The notes beneath the pieces are model-generated. The model was not told the DNA's origin and did not search any database. It worked only from the letters and a program-made list of their open reading frames with translations. Positions 19,917 through 31,739 of a stretch of 64,000 bases of DNA are shown here, piece by piece. Numbering within the stretch: position 1 is the stretch's first letter; each line of letters starts with the position of its first letter. Origin of the DNA: Excoecaria cochinchinensis (taxonomy: Eukaryota > Streptophyta > Magnoliopsida > Malpighiales > Euphorbiaceae). A program made the translations under genes and the position numbers. The DNA lies in NCBI GenBank assembly GCA_947683425.1, contig CANTUQ010000076.1, positions 3,348,001 through 3,412,000 on the forward strand. Reading direction: 5' to 3'.

Positions 19917-22728
19917 TGTAGACACCGAGTCCTGAGGCAGCCCAGATCAGAGTTACCCAATGATGACAAGATGCCTTGTCACAGGCAAAAAGGTTAAAAG
20001 TGGTGATTTTCTGTTTAAATTTGCATTTTAGAGTGAAAAAGTAAAAAATAATAAAAACTATTTTGAAAATTAGATTTGAAAAATGGGGTTGAGTAATTGT
20101 AGTATTTTTAGTTAATCTTTAACAAAAAAAATAAAAAAATTTTCCGAGCGTCGGCCATGGCGGCACCTTACGGCAATGCGGAGCACTATCGCGGGACGCG
20201 CGATCGTCCTTTCACGGACGCCGGTAGGTCGCACCGACAGGCGTCCGTAGGCCCTGTTCCGCCGCAAATGGCCATTTTCGCCCCAAAACTGATTTTTTCC
20301 GATTTTTTTTCCATAAATTTCGATTTTTTATCACTTTTTAAAGGGATTTTCAAGTTTTTTTCACTTTTTAAAATTTAAAATAGATAATATCTGATTTTAT
20401 TACGTTTTATCCCTTTAATTATTCTTTTTTTCTTATTTTCTTCATATAATAAGAAAAAGATAAAAAAATAAAGGGGGGGGGGGGGGGGGGGATTTTTTCT
20501 TAGGGTTTTTCATCTTTTTCTTTTATTCTTCCTTTCAAACTCTCTCAAAAAATTTCCAGATTTTCCTCAAGTAAAAATCAAAAGAAAAAAGGTTCATTTT
20601 TCATTTTTTTTCCAACACAATTTCTCCTAAACTTATTTTTGGGTGGAATTTTATTGATGGATTCAATCTTGAGACAAATAAACTAATTATTTGCTCTCAA
20701 AATTCAGATTTTTAATTTGTTATTTGTTTCAATTAAATCTTCTTCAATGATTTCTTCTTGGAATCCATTTTTTGATGAAAATTAGATTTTGAGACAAATA
20801 AAATAATTGTTTGTCCTTGAATTTTAGTTTTTTATTTGATTTTTCTAAAAATAAGTTTGTTTTCAGAAATGATTTTTTCTTTTTTTTCTTGAGACAAACA
20901 AAATAATTGTTTGTGCTTGAGAATATTTTTTTTTATCTTTTAATCAATAAAAATTATTTTTTAAGCCTATTTTTTTCGTAATAAAATTCCAACATTATCG
21001 TATTTCACTATAATATTGCACACCACAAACAAGGAAATCAACATCATTTTTACCTTCATCGAATCCGAAACTCTGAGGATAAACATTCTGGGCCTAATCT
21101 TTTATTTCTATTTTTATTATTATTTTGTTCATATTTAATTGATTAACATTTATATTATTATTATTTATATTATTTTCATTTATTTATTTATTTATTCTAT
21201 TGCTTTTATATTTGTCTCATTTAATATGTTAATATATTATCATTTCTAACATGTAAATATTGATTTCTTATTATTGCTCACATGTAAATAATTTATTTTT
21301 TCTTTGATTTCTCATTATTTTTAACATGTAATTAATTAATCTGCTTTGATTGATTTTTTTTAACATGTAAATGTTTTATATTAATTGGGATGACATTAGT
21401 TAATCACATAATTTATTTAATTATTTTCATCATTCTTTTATTCATTTTTATCATCCTTTTCCATTGTTACCATGTTCATATTTTTACATATCAATTCATT
21501 AACATGTTATAATTTATTCCATTAACATGTTATAACTTCATTTAATATATTTGTCAATCATAACACAATTTTCTAATTCACTTTAAATTGTTAACATTTT
21601 AATTTATTTGTTATTTTGATATCATTTCATTTTATCTCATTTTATTTTAACTTATCATTTATTTTATATTTAATTGATTTTGATTGATTTAATTACTAAC
21701 ATTATTTTATTTGTGTTTTATTTTTATTTCACATCTCATTTTCCCTCTTGGGCAATTTTTACGAGCACACGGGAGGATCATAACGGCTCGTTTGGGATTA
21801 AGTATTTATTTCATTTATTTTTCCATGTAATCTTTAATAAAGTTGTTTATTTTAGGCACGCTAAAAAGAAAATCACAAAAATATTTTTATTAATTAATTT
21901 GGTATTTTTTCTAAGTAAAAATGGGACCAATGTCCTAGTTTTTCATACCCAAATAAACCATCACCTTTAACATTTTTTAAAGTATGCATGCGAGGACCAA
22001 TGTCTTCATCTTTAACAAATAGCCCGTTTTATGTATGATTTGCACTTTATTTTCAATGGGGGTTGTATTCCGCCCCTAGTTTTGTTGTAATCTATCTTTA
22101 GATGCTTTATTTTAGTGCTGCTTTTATTTATTGTTTCCCTTGGATGGATAATTTGCACTTTAATTTAATTACACCAAATTAAATGAGAAATGGGATGAAA
22201 CGATAAATCCAAAACTCGAATATAAACTTAATCAAGGTATGAATAAATGGGAAGTCCCGAACCTACTCCGGTCTTTGGGCTCAACGAGGCGAGAGGGCCA
22301 CCTCGGCATTTTGTTGGGGTGAAAACCTCCAAGGCACCTCTTGTGACCCATAAAAGAGGCTCAAACTTGCACAGTCCTAGGCGCCAGGAGGCGAGAGGGC
22401 CATCTTAATGTTCTATTAAGGTGGATACCTCCAAGATATCTCTGGTTTGCCCAAGCGTGAGGCTAAAGGACCACTCTATCAACCACTCTATCATTAGGGT
22501 GGAAACCTCCAAGACACCTCCGGCTTGCCTATGATGGAAATAACAGCACTGTCTTAGACTCACTGAGGCTAGACGACGTTTCCCAATGTTCTATGGGTGG
22601 CGACTCCAAGAAACCTCCATGTTGCTCAAAATAGATGCACTCGTAATTTATTACAAGTTTTAATGAACCTCTCTTGAAAGCCCTAAAAGCGGGTCTTCGA
22701 GGTGCCCCGGGGTTCGGCGCTCATCATA
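19917..22728 (+). mobile_element. 5' LTR of element E-K
   Basis: TGTAGACACCGAG...CATCATA, 2812 bp. It shows a GC patch (20145-20270), a TATA-like CATATAATAAG near 20444, a 19-G run, three GAGACAAA palindromes (20671, 20791, 20891), and the donor site mutated from GGGTAAAC to GGATAAAC (21078-21084). An A/T-rich stretch follows, then GGACCAATGTC boxes (21925, 21994) and the TTGTATTCCGCCCCTAG box (22065). A pseudo-PBS TGGCGACTCCA lies at 22598-22608. No coding sequence. Confidence 0.87.
20473..20491 (+). repeat. 19-G homopolymer
   Basis: An uninterrupted run of 19 G in the 5' LTR of E-K, ~30 bp past the TATA-like box. The partner 3' LTR (near 51222) has six G and LTR N has six. It could be a replication-slippage expansion or an assembly error. 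Confidence 0.9.
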
Positions 22729-22729
22729 G

Positions 22730-22748
22730 TTGCGACTCCACCGGGGAC
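22730..22748 (+). other. Mutated PBS of element E-K
   Basis: TTGCGACTCCACCGGGGAC differs from the family PBS at two positions, including the second base that pairs with the tRNA CCA end. The upstream pseudo-PBS at 22598 retains TGGCGACTCCA. Confidence 0.75.
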
Positions 22749-23636
22749 AATACTCGAGACTTCACTTCGAAAGTGCCTTGGTTAAAATTTACAATTGAGT
22801 TTTAATTTAAAAATGTCATCCTTTTTCAAAACTGCTTTGCATCTCATTAGAGCCTTAGATCTATGCTAGTTTGGTCCTCTTTTAGCCCCGGTGCGTTCCC
22901 AAAGCACGACTCTACGTTCACTCAATATAGGGAAGTGTTAAGGATAATCACCAGCCCAAGCCTCACACCATCATGGTATATTAAATGGAGACCCAATCGG
23001 TCGTTACGCTCGTGATGAGCTAGACCCGTTGGCAGGGACCATGCTTGGGTAGCCCTAAAGTAACATCACCCTGGCCAAAGCTCATGTAATGGAAATAGAT
23101 ACTTCCCCTAGGTGGTATGAACCATAATACCTTGCTTGCTATATGGATCATTATGTATTGGACAGACCCAGATAGTTTGACTGGTCATCTAATCAAAGGC
23201 TTTCCCATGGGCCAATCCCACCTAGGAATGAGACTATAACCTCGTGTACGGGAGCAACAAGGTTTGAAGGACCTATGTGCTTGCATGTGATTTATAGATG
23301 ATGCATTGCATATTCATGCCATTCATGAACAAATAAAATTTTTATTTCCTCCCTATGTATACATCCTATTCTTTGCATATAATTATTACATGTACATATC
23401 ATCCTGTGTATAGTTTTTCACATGTCTCACATGTACCATTATAATCTCTTTTAGCCATTGTATACCATTTGTTGCACAGCACGACCATGCATCATTCTAA
23501 CTCTTTGCCTTTTAGCCATCGTAGACCATTTGCTTGGGTAGTTTAGGGATCTCGATAGTTGTCCGTAGAGCGATCAGAGTTCGGATTGGCTGACAGAGAC
23601 CTAGCATCCTTACCAGAGTATCTGAAGGTATTGAAA
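22749..23636 (+). other. Untranslated leader of element E-K
   Basis: Non-coding leader homologous to those of A, F and M. It ends in CTTTGCCTTTTAG|CCATCGTAGA (AG at 23514-23515), a candidate splice acceptor. Nothing else is recognised. Confidence 0.7.
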
Positions 23637-23765
23637 ATGGTTGGCCCTTCACAACAGAATGAAGAGACTCGTGTCCTGATTGCTAAAGAGATGGGTAGAA
23701 GGTTTGAAGAGCTGGAAAAAAGGCTATTAGCCGTGATCAAAGAAAGAATGGATGCCATGGCATTG
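23637..23765 (+). pseudogene. gag: gag N-terminus of element E-K, cut by insertion F
   Basis: 43 codons starting MVGPSQQNEETR, then a charged helix-like stretch (MGRRFEELEKRLLAVIKERMD) that resembles the Gag N-termini of A, G-H and J. It ends exactly where LTR F begins with TGTAGACATCGGG. The ATG at 23637 matches F's ATG at 27501. The rest of this gag resumes at 34471 after a deletion that removed the capsid core. The product is not functional. Confidence 0.75.
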
Positions 23766-24808
23766 TGTAGACATCGGGTCCCGAGTCGAAAGAAAAAAAA
23801 TAGCAGTTTTAGCTCTCCATGCTCTTTGATAATTTCTCCGAAAAAAATATAAAAAATAAAAAATAAAAAATGTATATATATGTTTATAAAATTAAAAATT
23901 AATTAGTTAATATTTTAGGTTAATTAAAGTTGAAAAAAGAAAATAAATATAGGGTTTAATTAGATAAAATAGATGTTGTAATTTAAGTAGATTAATTAAA
24001 TTAAGAAGGTAGAAAATATGGAGTATTTAATTAGTAGTGTTTAATTAATTAATATATTTGTTTAGTTTAAGTAAATTAAAGTGTGTAAATTAAGTAAAGT
24101 AAAAAAAAAGAAGAAAAACTAAAAAAAATGGAGGAAATTATCTTAACCCTAATTTTGGGTATAAAAGGAATATGATGGACCAATGACAGTGGCTGGGGGG
24201 GCTCGGCAAATGGGAAACGAGAGAAAAGAAAAACAGAAGAAAAAGAAAGAGAGAACAAGAATAGGTGAGGCCGAAGCCAAGAAAAGAAAAATAAAAAGAG
24301 AAAGAAGAGGGACAGTGGACAAGTGAAAACAAAATCAAACCAAAGAAAAAAGAAATAGAAAAAGAAAGAAATAAGAGAGAGCAAGGAGAGAAAGAACAGA
24401 GCACAGATTCAAAGACCAAAGAAAGCAAAACTCAAAGAAGAAATAAATAAAAGGAGGAAGAGAGGCAGACCCACGACGCCGAAAAACGCAGAGGAAAGGG
24501 GAGAGAGGCATTGCCTCTACCGGCCACCCATGGTGCCGAAACGGTACACACGCGGCGGCGCTAACCCCCTGGCAGCCGGACGACCGGCCGGCATCCACGG
24601 ACGTTCACCACTCGCCGCCGTTAGGGAGATCGGAGGGAAGGAGGCGTGACGCTTTAACTTGATTTTTGACTAGATCCGGCGACGTTCGGGCGCGTGACCA
24701 CCGCCGCTCGACTCCCGGTGATGCGATCTACACGGTGGGGGCGGAGGTGTTGTCAACGGCCGCTCCGGCGAGCCTCCGGTGAGCCCCTCTTTTCCCCCTT
24801 TTATATTA

Positions 24809-24874
<66 letters not shown>

Positions 24875-24989
24875 GTTGTTATTATTATTATTATTATTAT
24901 TATTCTGATTTATTATTATTATTTTATTTATTTATTTTTAGTAATATTGTGTTTTATTATTATTATTATTATTAGTATTATTTTATTTG

Positions 24990-25081
<92 letters not shown>

Positions 25082-26429
25082 TAATTGTATGACATTATCA
25101 TTATTGTTATTATTTTATTTATTTATTATTAGTATTATTGTGATTATATTAATTAACTATGTCATTTATTTAATTGCTATCATTATTCTGTTATTAATTT
25201 TTTTTATCATTCTTTTATCGTTGTCATTGTCTTTTATTCATTCATTCATTTATTTTCATTACTCATCATTATTATTGTCATGTTCATATTTTTACATATT
25301 AATTCATTAACATGTTATATTTTATTTCAATTATATCTTTTAATCCATTTGTTTTTCAAATACATTTTTTATTTATTTTAAATTGTTAATATGTTAGTTC
25401 ATTTTTCATTTTGATATCACCTTATTTTATCATTTATTATATTTAATTGATTCAATTACTAACATCATTTCATTTTTGTTTTATTTTTTATTTCAGAACT
25501 CATTTTTGCTTGGGCATTTTTGCGAGAGCACGGGAGATCCAGAAGGCTCGTTTGGATTATATATTTATTTTAATTATTTGTAATATTTATTTATTTGACT
25601 TTTCAATTTATTTTGCTATTTAGTTTTCTGATAAAATTGTTTATTTAGGCACACTAGAAAGAAAATCACTAAAATATTTTTATTAATTAACTTGGAATCT
25701 TTCCTAATAAAAATGGGACCAATGTCTCAATTTTCTGCATCCAAAATCATCATATCAAAACTGTTTAATAATAAATGCATGCAAGGACCAATGTCCACGC
25801 TCTTAACGAATATCCCGGTTTATGTACGTTCTGCACCTTCTTTACAATGGGGGTTGTATTCCGCCCCTAGTTTTGTTGTAATTCATTTTTGGATGTTTTA
25901 TTTTTTAACTATGCCTTACTTATCGCTTTTAACATGAATGAATTACGCTTTAGTTAATTTCATCATGTGGAAAGAGAGTGAAATAAAAAACTCAAAACAT
26001 AATTGTAAACTTAATCAAGGTATAAATAAATGAGAAGTCCCGAACCTACTCTGGTCTTTGGGCTCAATGAGGCGAGAGGACCATTTCGATGCTTCATTGG
26101 AATGGAATCTCCAAGACACCTCTTGTGTCCCACCAAAAGACTCAAATTTACAATCCTAGGCTCCATAGGGTTAGAAAGTCATTCCAATGTTTTATTGGGA
26201 TGATTGTCTCCAAGATCCCTCTGGCTTGCCAAAAATGGATATATGCGCCGTCTTAGGCTCACCGAGGCTAGACGACCTATCCCAATGTTCTATTGGGTGG
26301 TGACTCCAAGAAACCTCCTTGTTGCCCAACATAGACGCACTTGTAAATACCTTACAAGTTTCCATAAACCTCTCCCGAAAGCCCTAAAAGTGGGTCTTCA
26401 GGGCGCCATGGGGTTCGGCGCGCATCACA
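23766..26429 (+). mobile_element. 5' LTR of element F (distinct U3 subtype)
   Basis: TGTAGACATCGGGTCCCGAGTC...GCATCACA, 2664 bp. The first ~1 kb is unlike LTRs E, K and N: AT-rich start, TATAAAAGG at 24160, a purine-rich leader (24180-24460), a GC-rich patch (24470-24780) and the donor-like CCTCCG|GTGAGC (24779). After the TTA microsatellite it converges with the E/K/N type: GGACCAATGTC boxes (25716, 25787), the TTGTATTCCGCCCCTAG box (25853) and the same 3' end. The long ORFs here are low-complexity artefacts. Confidence 0.87.
24806..25080 (+). repeat. (TTA)n microsatellite blocks
   Basis: Two long nearly pure TTA/ATT tracts (about 24806-24904 and 24956-25080) joined by AT-rich sequence, directly after the donor-like site. 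The partner 3' LTR has a much shorter tract (34376-34468), at which it is broken. Confidence 0.95.
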
Positions 26430-26430
26430 G

Positions 26431-26449
26431 TGGCGACTCCGCTGGGGAC
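26431..26449 (+). other. Primer binding site of element F
   Basis: TGGCGACTCCGCTGGGGAC, one base after the LTR end. One difference from A's PBS. Confidence 0.85.
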
Positions 26450-27500
26450 ATACTTGAGACTTCGATTCGAAAGTACCTTGATTAAAATTTACAATTAAGT
26501 TTTAGTTTAAAAAGTTTTGCTTTCTTTCAAAGCTGTATTACATCTCATTAAAGCCTTAGATCTATGCTAGTTTGGTCCCTTTATCGACCCCGGTACGTTC
26601 CCGAAGCACGACCCTATGTTCACTAAATATAGGGAAAAGTTAAGGACAATCACCAGCCCAAGCCTCGTATCATCATGGTATATTAAATGGAGACCCGATC
26701 GGTAATTATGCTCGTGATGAGCTAGACCCATTAGCAGGGACCATGGTTAGGTAGCCCTAAAGTAACATCACCTTGACTAAAGCTCATGTAATGGCAATAG
26801 ATACCTCCCCTCGGTGGTATAAACCATAATACTTTGCTTGCTATATGGATCATTTTGTATTAGACAAACCCAAATAATCTGATTGGTCACCTAATCAAAG
26901 GCTTTCATGCCCAGATAGGCCCATGTCAATTTATTCAGACTGCCTAAATACACAATGATCATAACTCATGCGACTGTGCATTATTTAAGAGAGGTTATGC
27001 TGCCGGTTTTCCACTATGCACCATGCACGTCCATCGGTTTCCCTGTTAACCCATTGATCAAGCCTACCTAGGATAGAGACCGCACGACCTCGTGTGTAGG
27101 GGCAATAAGGTTGGAAGGATCTATCTGCTTGTATGTGGTTGTGGATGATGCATTGCATATTCATGTCATTCATGTACAAATAAAAAATTTTATTTTCTTC
27201 CTATGTATACATCTTATTCTTTGCATATAATAATTACATGTACATATTATCCTATGTATAGTTTTTCACATGTCTCACATATACCATTATAATCTCTTTT
27301 AACCATTGTATACCATTTGTTGCACAGCACAACCATGCATTGCATATATTCATGCATCATTCTAACTCTTTGCCTTTTAGCCATTGTAGACCATTTGCTT
27401 GGGTGGTTTAGGGATCTCGATATTCGTCCGAAGAACGATCAGAGTTTGGATTGGCGACAGAGACCTAGCATCCTTACCAGAGCATCTGAAGGTATTAAAA
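26450..27500 (+). other. Untranslated leader of element F
   Basis: Non-coding leader matching that of E-K over most of its length. The candidate splice acceptor CTTTGCCTTTTAG|CCATTGTAGA has AG at 27379-27380. The short ORF at 27317-27562 only overlaps the gag start in another frame. Confidence 0.7.
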
Positions 27501-28172
27501 ATGGCTGGCCCTTCACAATTAACAGAAGAGACTCGCGCCCTGATTGCCTAGGAGATAGATAAAAGGTTTGAAGAGCTGGAAAAAAGGATGCTGGCTGTGA
27601 TCAAAGGAAGAATGGATGCCATGGCGCTGGTTCTACAAGCTCATCTTATAGCAACAGCTATCAACTAAGTGAAGTCGGCCATGATCGAGAAGGCTTATAT
27701 AGTGACGACTCTAGTACCTCCTTTTTCCTTCTAAGACTAGAGGTAAGAGAGGTCACTTGATTCACCAGTTGAGCAAGGGTGAAATAGGAGGCCTATTTTA
27801 GAACATGGCATTATGTCCAAAGAGGATAAAGACCCTGCAATCATGCGTACTCCAAAGAATGAAAGCTCGGGAGGCCTTGACAATAGTAAGGCAAATACTA
27901 ATGCTGCAGAAGTCCCAGCCACTAGAGCAGTTCAATCCCACCTCACTATTTCGGGTGGACCATTATCTTGGCACTTCACTCGTCTCATCAAGGAAGGGAT
28001 GTTGCAACCCTTGCCAGCTAGGCCTGCCCAAAGTCAAGGAAAGCCTAGGCACAGAACGAATTGGTATTGTGCATATCAACAGTACACAGGGCATAGGACA
28101 GACTATTGTCACCCTCTAAGAGATCGCATTCAAGAATTGGTGCCTGGCTTGGAGGAAGAAAGGAAGAATTAG
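27501..28172 (+). pseudogene. gag: Internally deleted gag of element F
   Basis: Starts MAGPSQLTEETRA at 27501 and keeps the N-terminal helical region, but has TAG at 27549 and TAA at 27666. The capsid core present in A and J is missing. In the same frame a C-terminal piece is recognisable from ~27900, with the motifs LIKEGMLQPLPARPAQSQG and WYCAYQQYTGHRTDYC. The zinc-knuckle variant C-x2-H-x4-H-x4-C is damaged, because the first His is Gln. Protease and pol do not follow. With no capsid, F could only move if all proteins came from another element. Confidence 0.78.
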
Positions 28173-29540
28173 AGTTGTTATAATGCTTTTCCTTTTCTAA
28201 AGTGTATTCCTGAACTATGCACTTGTTTCTCTTTTCTATTTTAATAATATGGGCTTTTTTTATATATGCATTGTCATATCTTATTGCATCAAGCATAAGT
28301 GATAATAATGATTAAGGTATTGGTTTAATAAATACTGTTTCATTTAGTTTTGGTAAATTGTAATCTTGGTTGCATCCAACTTGACTCATAAAGTGAGATT
28401 AAATTTGAAAAAAAAAAGAGAGAAGAAAAACTAGTTGTAATAAGGGGATTGGATGAAAACTCACTAAGAGCACTAGAACCTTTCTGATTACCCGTCAAAG
28501 CGATCCCTAAATAAGACGGAACCTGGAAAATGATTTAGGCAATCATTTCTTTGTATATCTCTCTAAATGACCATTTTCTACCCTTGTTTTGTAATCGCTT
28601 GCTAGCCCGTAGAGCCTTTATTTTGGTATACTAAATGCGTACCGATTTTGTTGTTACACATGTTGAAGCTACCCTTTGCCTAAAATGATTTTTACCTCCC
28701 CTTAGAAAAATGACCGCTCTAATAAGAGCGAATATACATCATTGATATTTCTTTGGGTTAGCCCTAGTAAGGATGAGTTTACACTTTGGGAAGAGGGTTT
28801 TAATTATGCACAAAGACATGAGCTCGCAAAAAAAAAAAAAAAAGAGCTCAGGATAATAACCACTTGACGAGTTTTGACGATTACTTTTTTATGCTGATCC
28901 TGATGAGTTAGGATATTATCAAGCCCAAATTCAAGAATACCTTTGTATATGCAACTGAACCCAAAATGGTTCATCCATCAGTCGAGTAAATATTACGGCC
29001 ATTTTTCTCTAGCTACCTGATCCTTCTTTGACAACCATCTACCTAAGCCTGATATTATAACTAAAGTAAGACCTATTGATTCTTGGTTCAGTCTTATCCA
29101 ATTAGTGGAGATGACCTTTTAATAAGGTTTGGTACGTAAGAAGAGGCATATGGTGTTTCTTGAACTTCAAGCGAGAAGCCATGAGTGCATTTATGCGTTC
29201 GAGTTAAGTTGAGTCCCCAACGTTGCATCTAGAATCTACATTCAAAAGATAAAATAAGGTCTGAGAGAAAATGTTCAATCAAGAGAACCCGAGAGGGCTG
29301 ATTGATAATAGGAGTCGGGTGCATCTAAGTTGTTACTCATTGAAACTAAATAAAACTAGTATTTTTTTATCACATGTCTAGTCATGGTCATTCTTATCGC
29401 TATATGGTGCATGTAGATAGAAATGTATGCATAAACTAGGCATAAACATGCGATTAAATGGTTAAGAGAAACCTGTTGTAGGCATAAGGATATATGCTGG
29501 AGCAATTATCAAAGCAATAATAATGATTTTTCACATGACA
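28173..29540 (+). other. Non-coding internal region of element F
   Basis: AT-rich, stop-dense sequence with no recognisable pol domain. It includes an A17 run near 28830. Segment 29270-29340 (TTCAATCAAGAGAACCCGAGAGGGCTGATTGA in part) recurs at 48390-48440 and in reverse near 42190, so it is a shared non-coding block of these elements rather than unique DNA. Confidence 0.6.
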
Positions 29541-30100
29541 AATCCTCCTCCTACCCCTTAAAATAAAAAGGCCGTTAGAGATGAAAACCGTGACTGGCTC
29601 TGGAAGTAAAAGTTAGGCCAAAGGGCAGGGTGAAAACCTGGGAATAGGCAGTCTGTCTATAAAAAAAAATGAAGAAAAAGCCACTGGATTGGGTTGGGTC
29701 CATTCCAGGCAAAAATTAGGCACAGGGTTATGTAAAAATCCCTGAAGGGATGCATTTCCCGCTAAGAAAAGCTAGTGTGAAAATCCACAAGGGACGTACT
29801 ACCTTTAAAATAATGACCTTTGAAGCCTTGAGCGATAAGGCAGCATTACTCCGAATAAATTTCCTTTAGGCAAGTGGTGTATAATGCAGAACTTGATTCA
29901 TAGTCATGGGGGCAAAGCGCTCATTGAATGGGGGGCAAAGATGCGTATAGGTCAGTTCTCCTTGAAAAGATTATGGGTCAGAGTCCGTAAAGTCAAGACA
30001 ACGCTTTTCTGGATGCCCGGGAGCATCAAACAATGTGGGCAGCCGAGCAGTACCCTCAACGAATCCTTTAACCACCTGGGATATGGTCTATTCATTTTTG
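29541..30100 (+). other. Conserved non-coding block with GTGAAAAYC modules (copy 1)
   Basis: Contains AACCGTGACTGGCTCT, GGGTGAAAACCTGGGAA, AGGCAGTCTGTC, GGGTTGGGTCCATTCC and TGTGAAAATCCACAAGGGA. It is highly similar to 49060-49600 (+) and to the reverse complement of 41480-41900. It lies between the coding remains and the 3'UTR repeats in all three elements and has no conserved ORF. Confidence 0.75.
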
Positions 30101-31140
30101 CATATCACATGCATGTCATGTGCATTCAGTCTTTTACACGTATAGATATGGACACACAATTCTTGTACATTAATCCTTTGCATGTATTTTTTATATATAG
30201 TTTTGTATGTATATTTCACACACATAGTTCCATACGCACACACAATCTTTTGTATATGTTGTTGTGCACATGACTCAGAAGGAAAGGTCCGAATAGACCT
30301 CATGAGCAAGGATGATCCAAGGGATGGGTTCAGCTCAACATCATGGCCCACGGTATCCGCTATAAAATCAGGTGTATATGTACAGAGGTGGAATGCCCAG
30401 AAGAACAAACCTATTCATGCACGCCATGCTAAAGGTAATTCAGAATCCCGCAAGTCCACAGAAAATAAGGTCCATTGAAAAGCCAGACTACCCACGCATA
30501 CTTCAATTGGAGGTAATAAAATGTAGAAATAGGCCGAGGTACAATTTCAGCTCTACATTGGCGTTCATCCATGCCGAACAATCAAGTCAAGATGAAGTCC
30601 TCACTAGAATGGAATCTCAAGGACCTGCTCCTAGAAAGACATTTAAAAGAGCAAGTCTACTCATGCACACCATGCCAGGTGCAGCAAGGTAAGTTTCTCT
30701 ACCATGAGATGTATGCTTGTAAACATCACACAATAGTCAAGATTAAGTCCATACGAGGAAAGAATCTCAAGGACCTGCTCCCAAGAGGGAAAAGAATAAG
30801 CCTTTCCATTCGCACCATGCCAGGGGCAATCAGGTAAGTTTCTCTATCATAAGATATATGCTCATACACCTCACACAAAGCGTACAAAATCCAGATTCAA
30901 ATGTATGTATATTGTACACACATGATTCCACATACGTGCAAAGTGTTTTGTATATGTACATGGCTTAGATGAAGGGTCCGAATAGACCTCATGTTAGAGA
31001 TGATCCAAGAGATGAGTTCAACTTAACGTTGTCAGATTCATGCACGCCATACCGGGGACAATCAGGTAAGTTCTCTATCATAAGATGTATGCTCACACAC
31101 ATCACATAATAAGTGTACAAAAAGCCAAATGTACAAATTC
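30101..31140 (+). repeat. 3'UTR segment with ~150-bp tandem repeats
   Basis: CA/TG-rich DNA (30110-30260, repeated at 49610-49760), then about three degenerate units with AATCTCAAGGACCTGCTCC, GCACCATGCCAGG and GGTAAGTTTCTCTA (starting near 30608, 30757 and 31020). The ORFs across this region simply follow the repeats. Confidence 0.7.
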
Positions 31141-31150
31141 TCAAACAAAC

Positions 31151-31314
31151 AAAAAGAAGAAGACATTTTCAAGGCCTTGAAAATCCAATATACTGTAAAT
31201 ACATTCAAAATGTAAAGATAAAAAAACAAAACAAAAAGAAGAAGACATTTTCAAGGCCTTGAAAATTGAATATATTTTAAATACATTCAAAATGTAAAGA
31301 TCAAAAACAAAACA
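31151..31314 (+). repeat. 82-bp direct duplication
   Basis: Two copies starting at 31151 and 31233, each with AAAAAGAAGAAGACATTTTC and the palindromic TTTTCAAGGCCTTGAAAA, then TACATTCAAAATGTAAAGAT. Nothing coding. Confidence 0.85.
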
Positions 31315-31739
31315 AGGAAAAAACAGAAACAAAATAGAAAAATCACCCGCCTGCAGGAAAACAATAAAATTTCCAATTTAATTTTTTCTTTGAGGAAGCT
31401 CAAATCTTTTTTCTGCCCCGGAGGCTTAACATCAAATTCTCTCACCCTCTTGAGAAGTATACAGGTCTTTTCAATAAGGAGGCTGCATTGGAGATGATAG
31501 AGGAATCGATATCTGGCATGTTACAGTCAGTGCAATCAACAAAACGGGGAACAACCAACCGTCCTTCGGGGGCACACTCTGACATCGGCCCCAATAGGAT
31601 AAGTGCCAGTAAAGAACGCGACGAAAGAGTCACCACGTCAACCCAAGGATGGTCAATGGTCAGGCACTGGGTTAACCAGATGGTGGTCAGCAAATACATC
31701 ATTCAAATAATGGTTAATAGATAGACACCAAGTAGACTA

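Noticed and set aside
24076..24598. Minus-strand Phe/Ser-rich ORFs, and the equivalents at 33652-34231
   Set aside because: Complement of the purine-rich LTR leader. Composition explains them, and the frames are not conserved between the two LTR copies.
24694..25310. ORFs rich in Leu, Tyr and Ile (80-107 codons)
   Set aside because: Translations of the TTA microsatellite in different frames. No real protein.
28173..29540. Possible host gene or exon inside element F
   Set aside because: No open frame of note, and parts recur in the two other elements, so it is element sequence.
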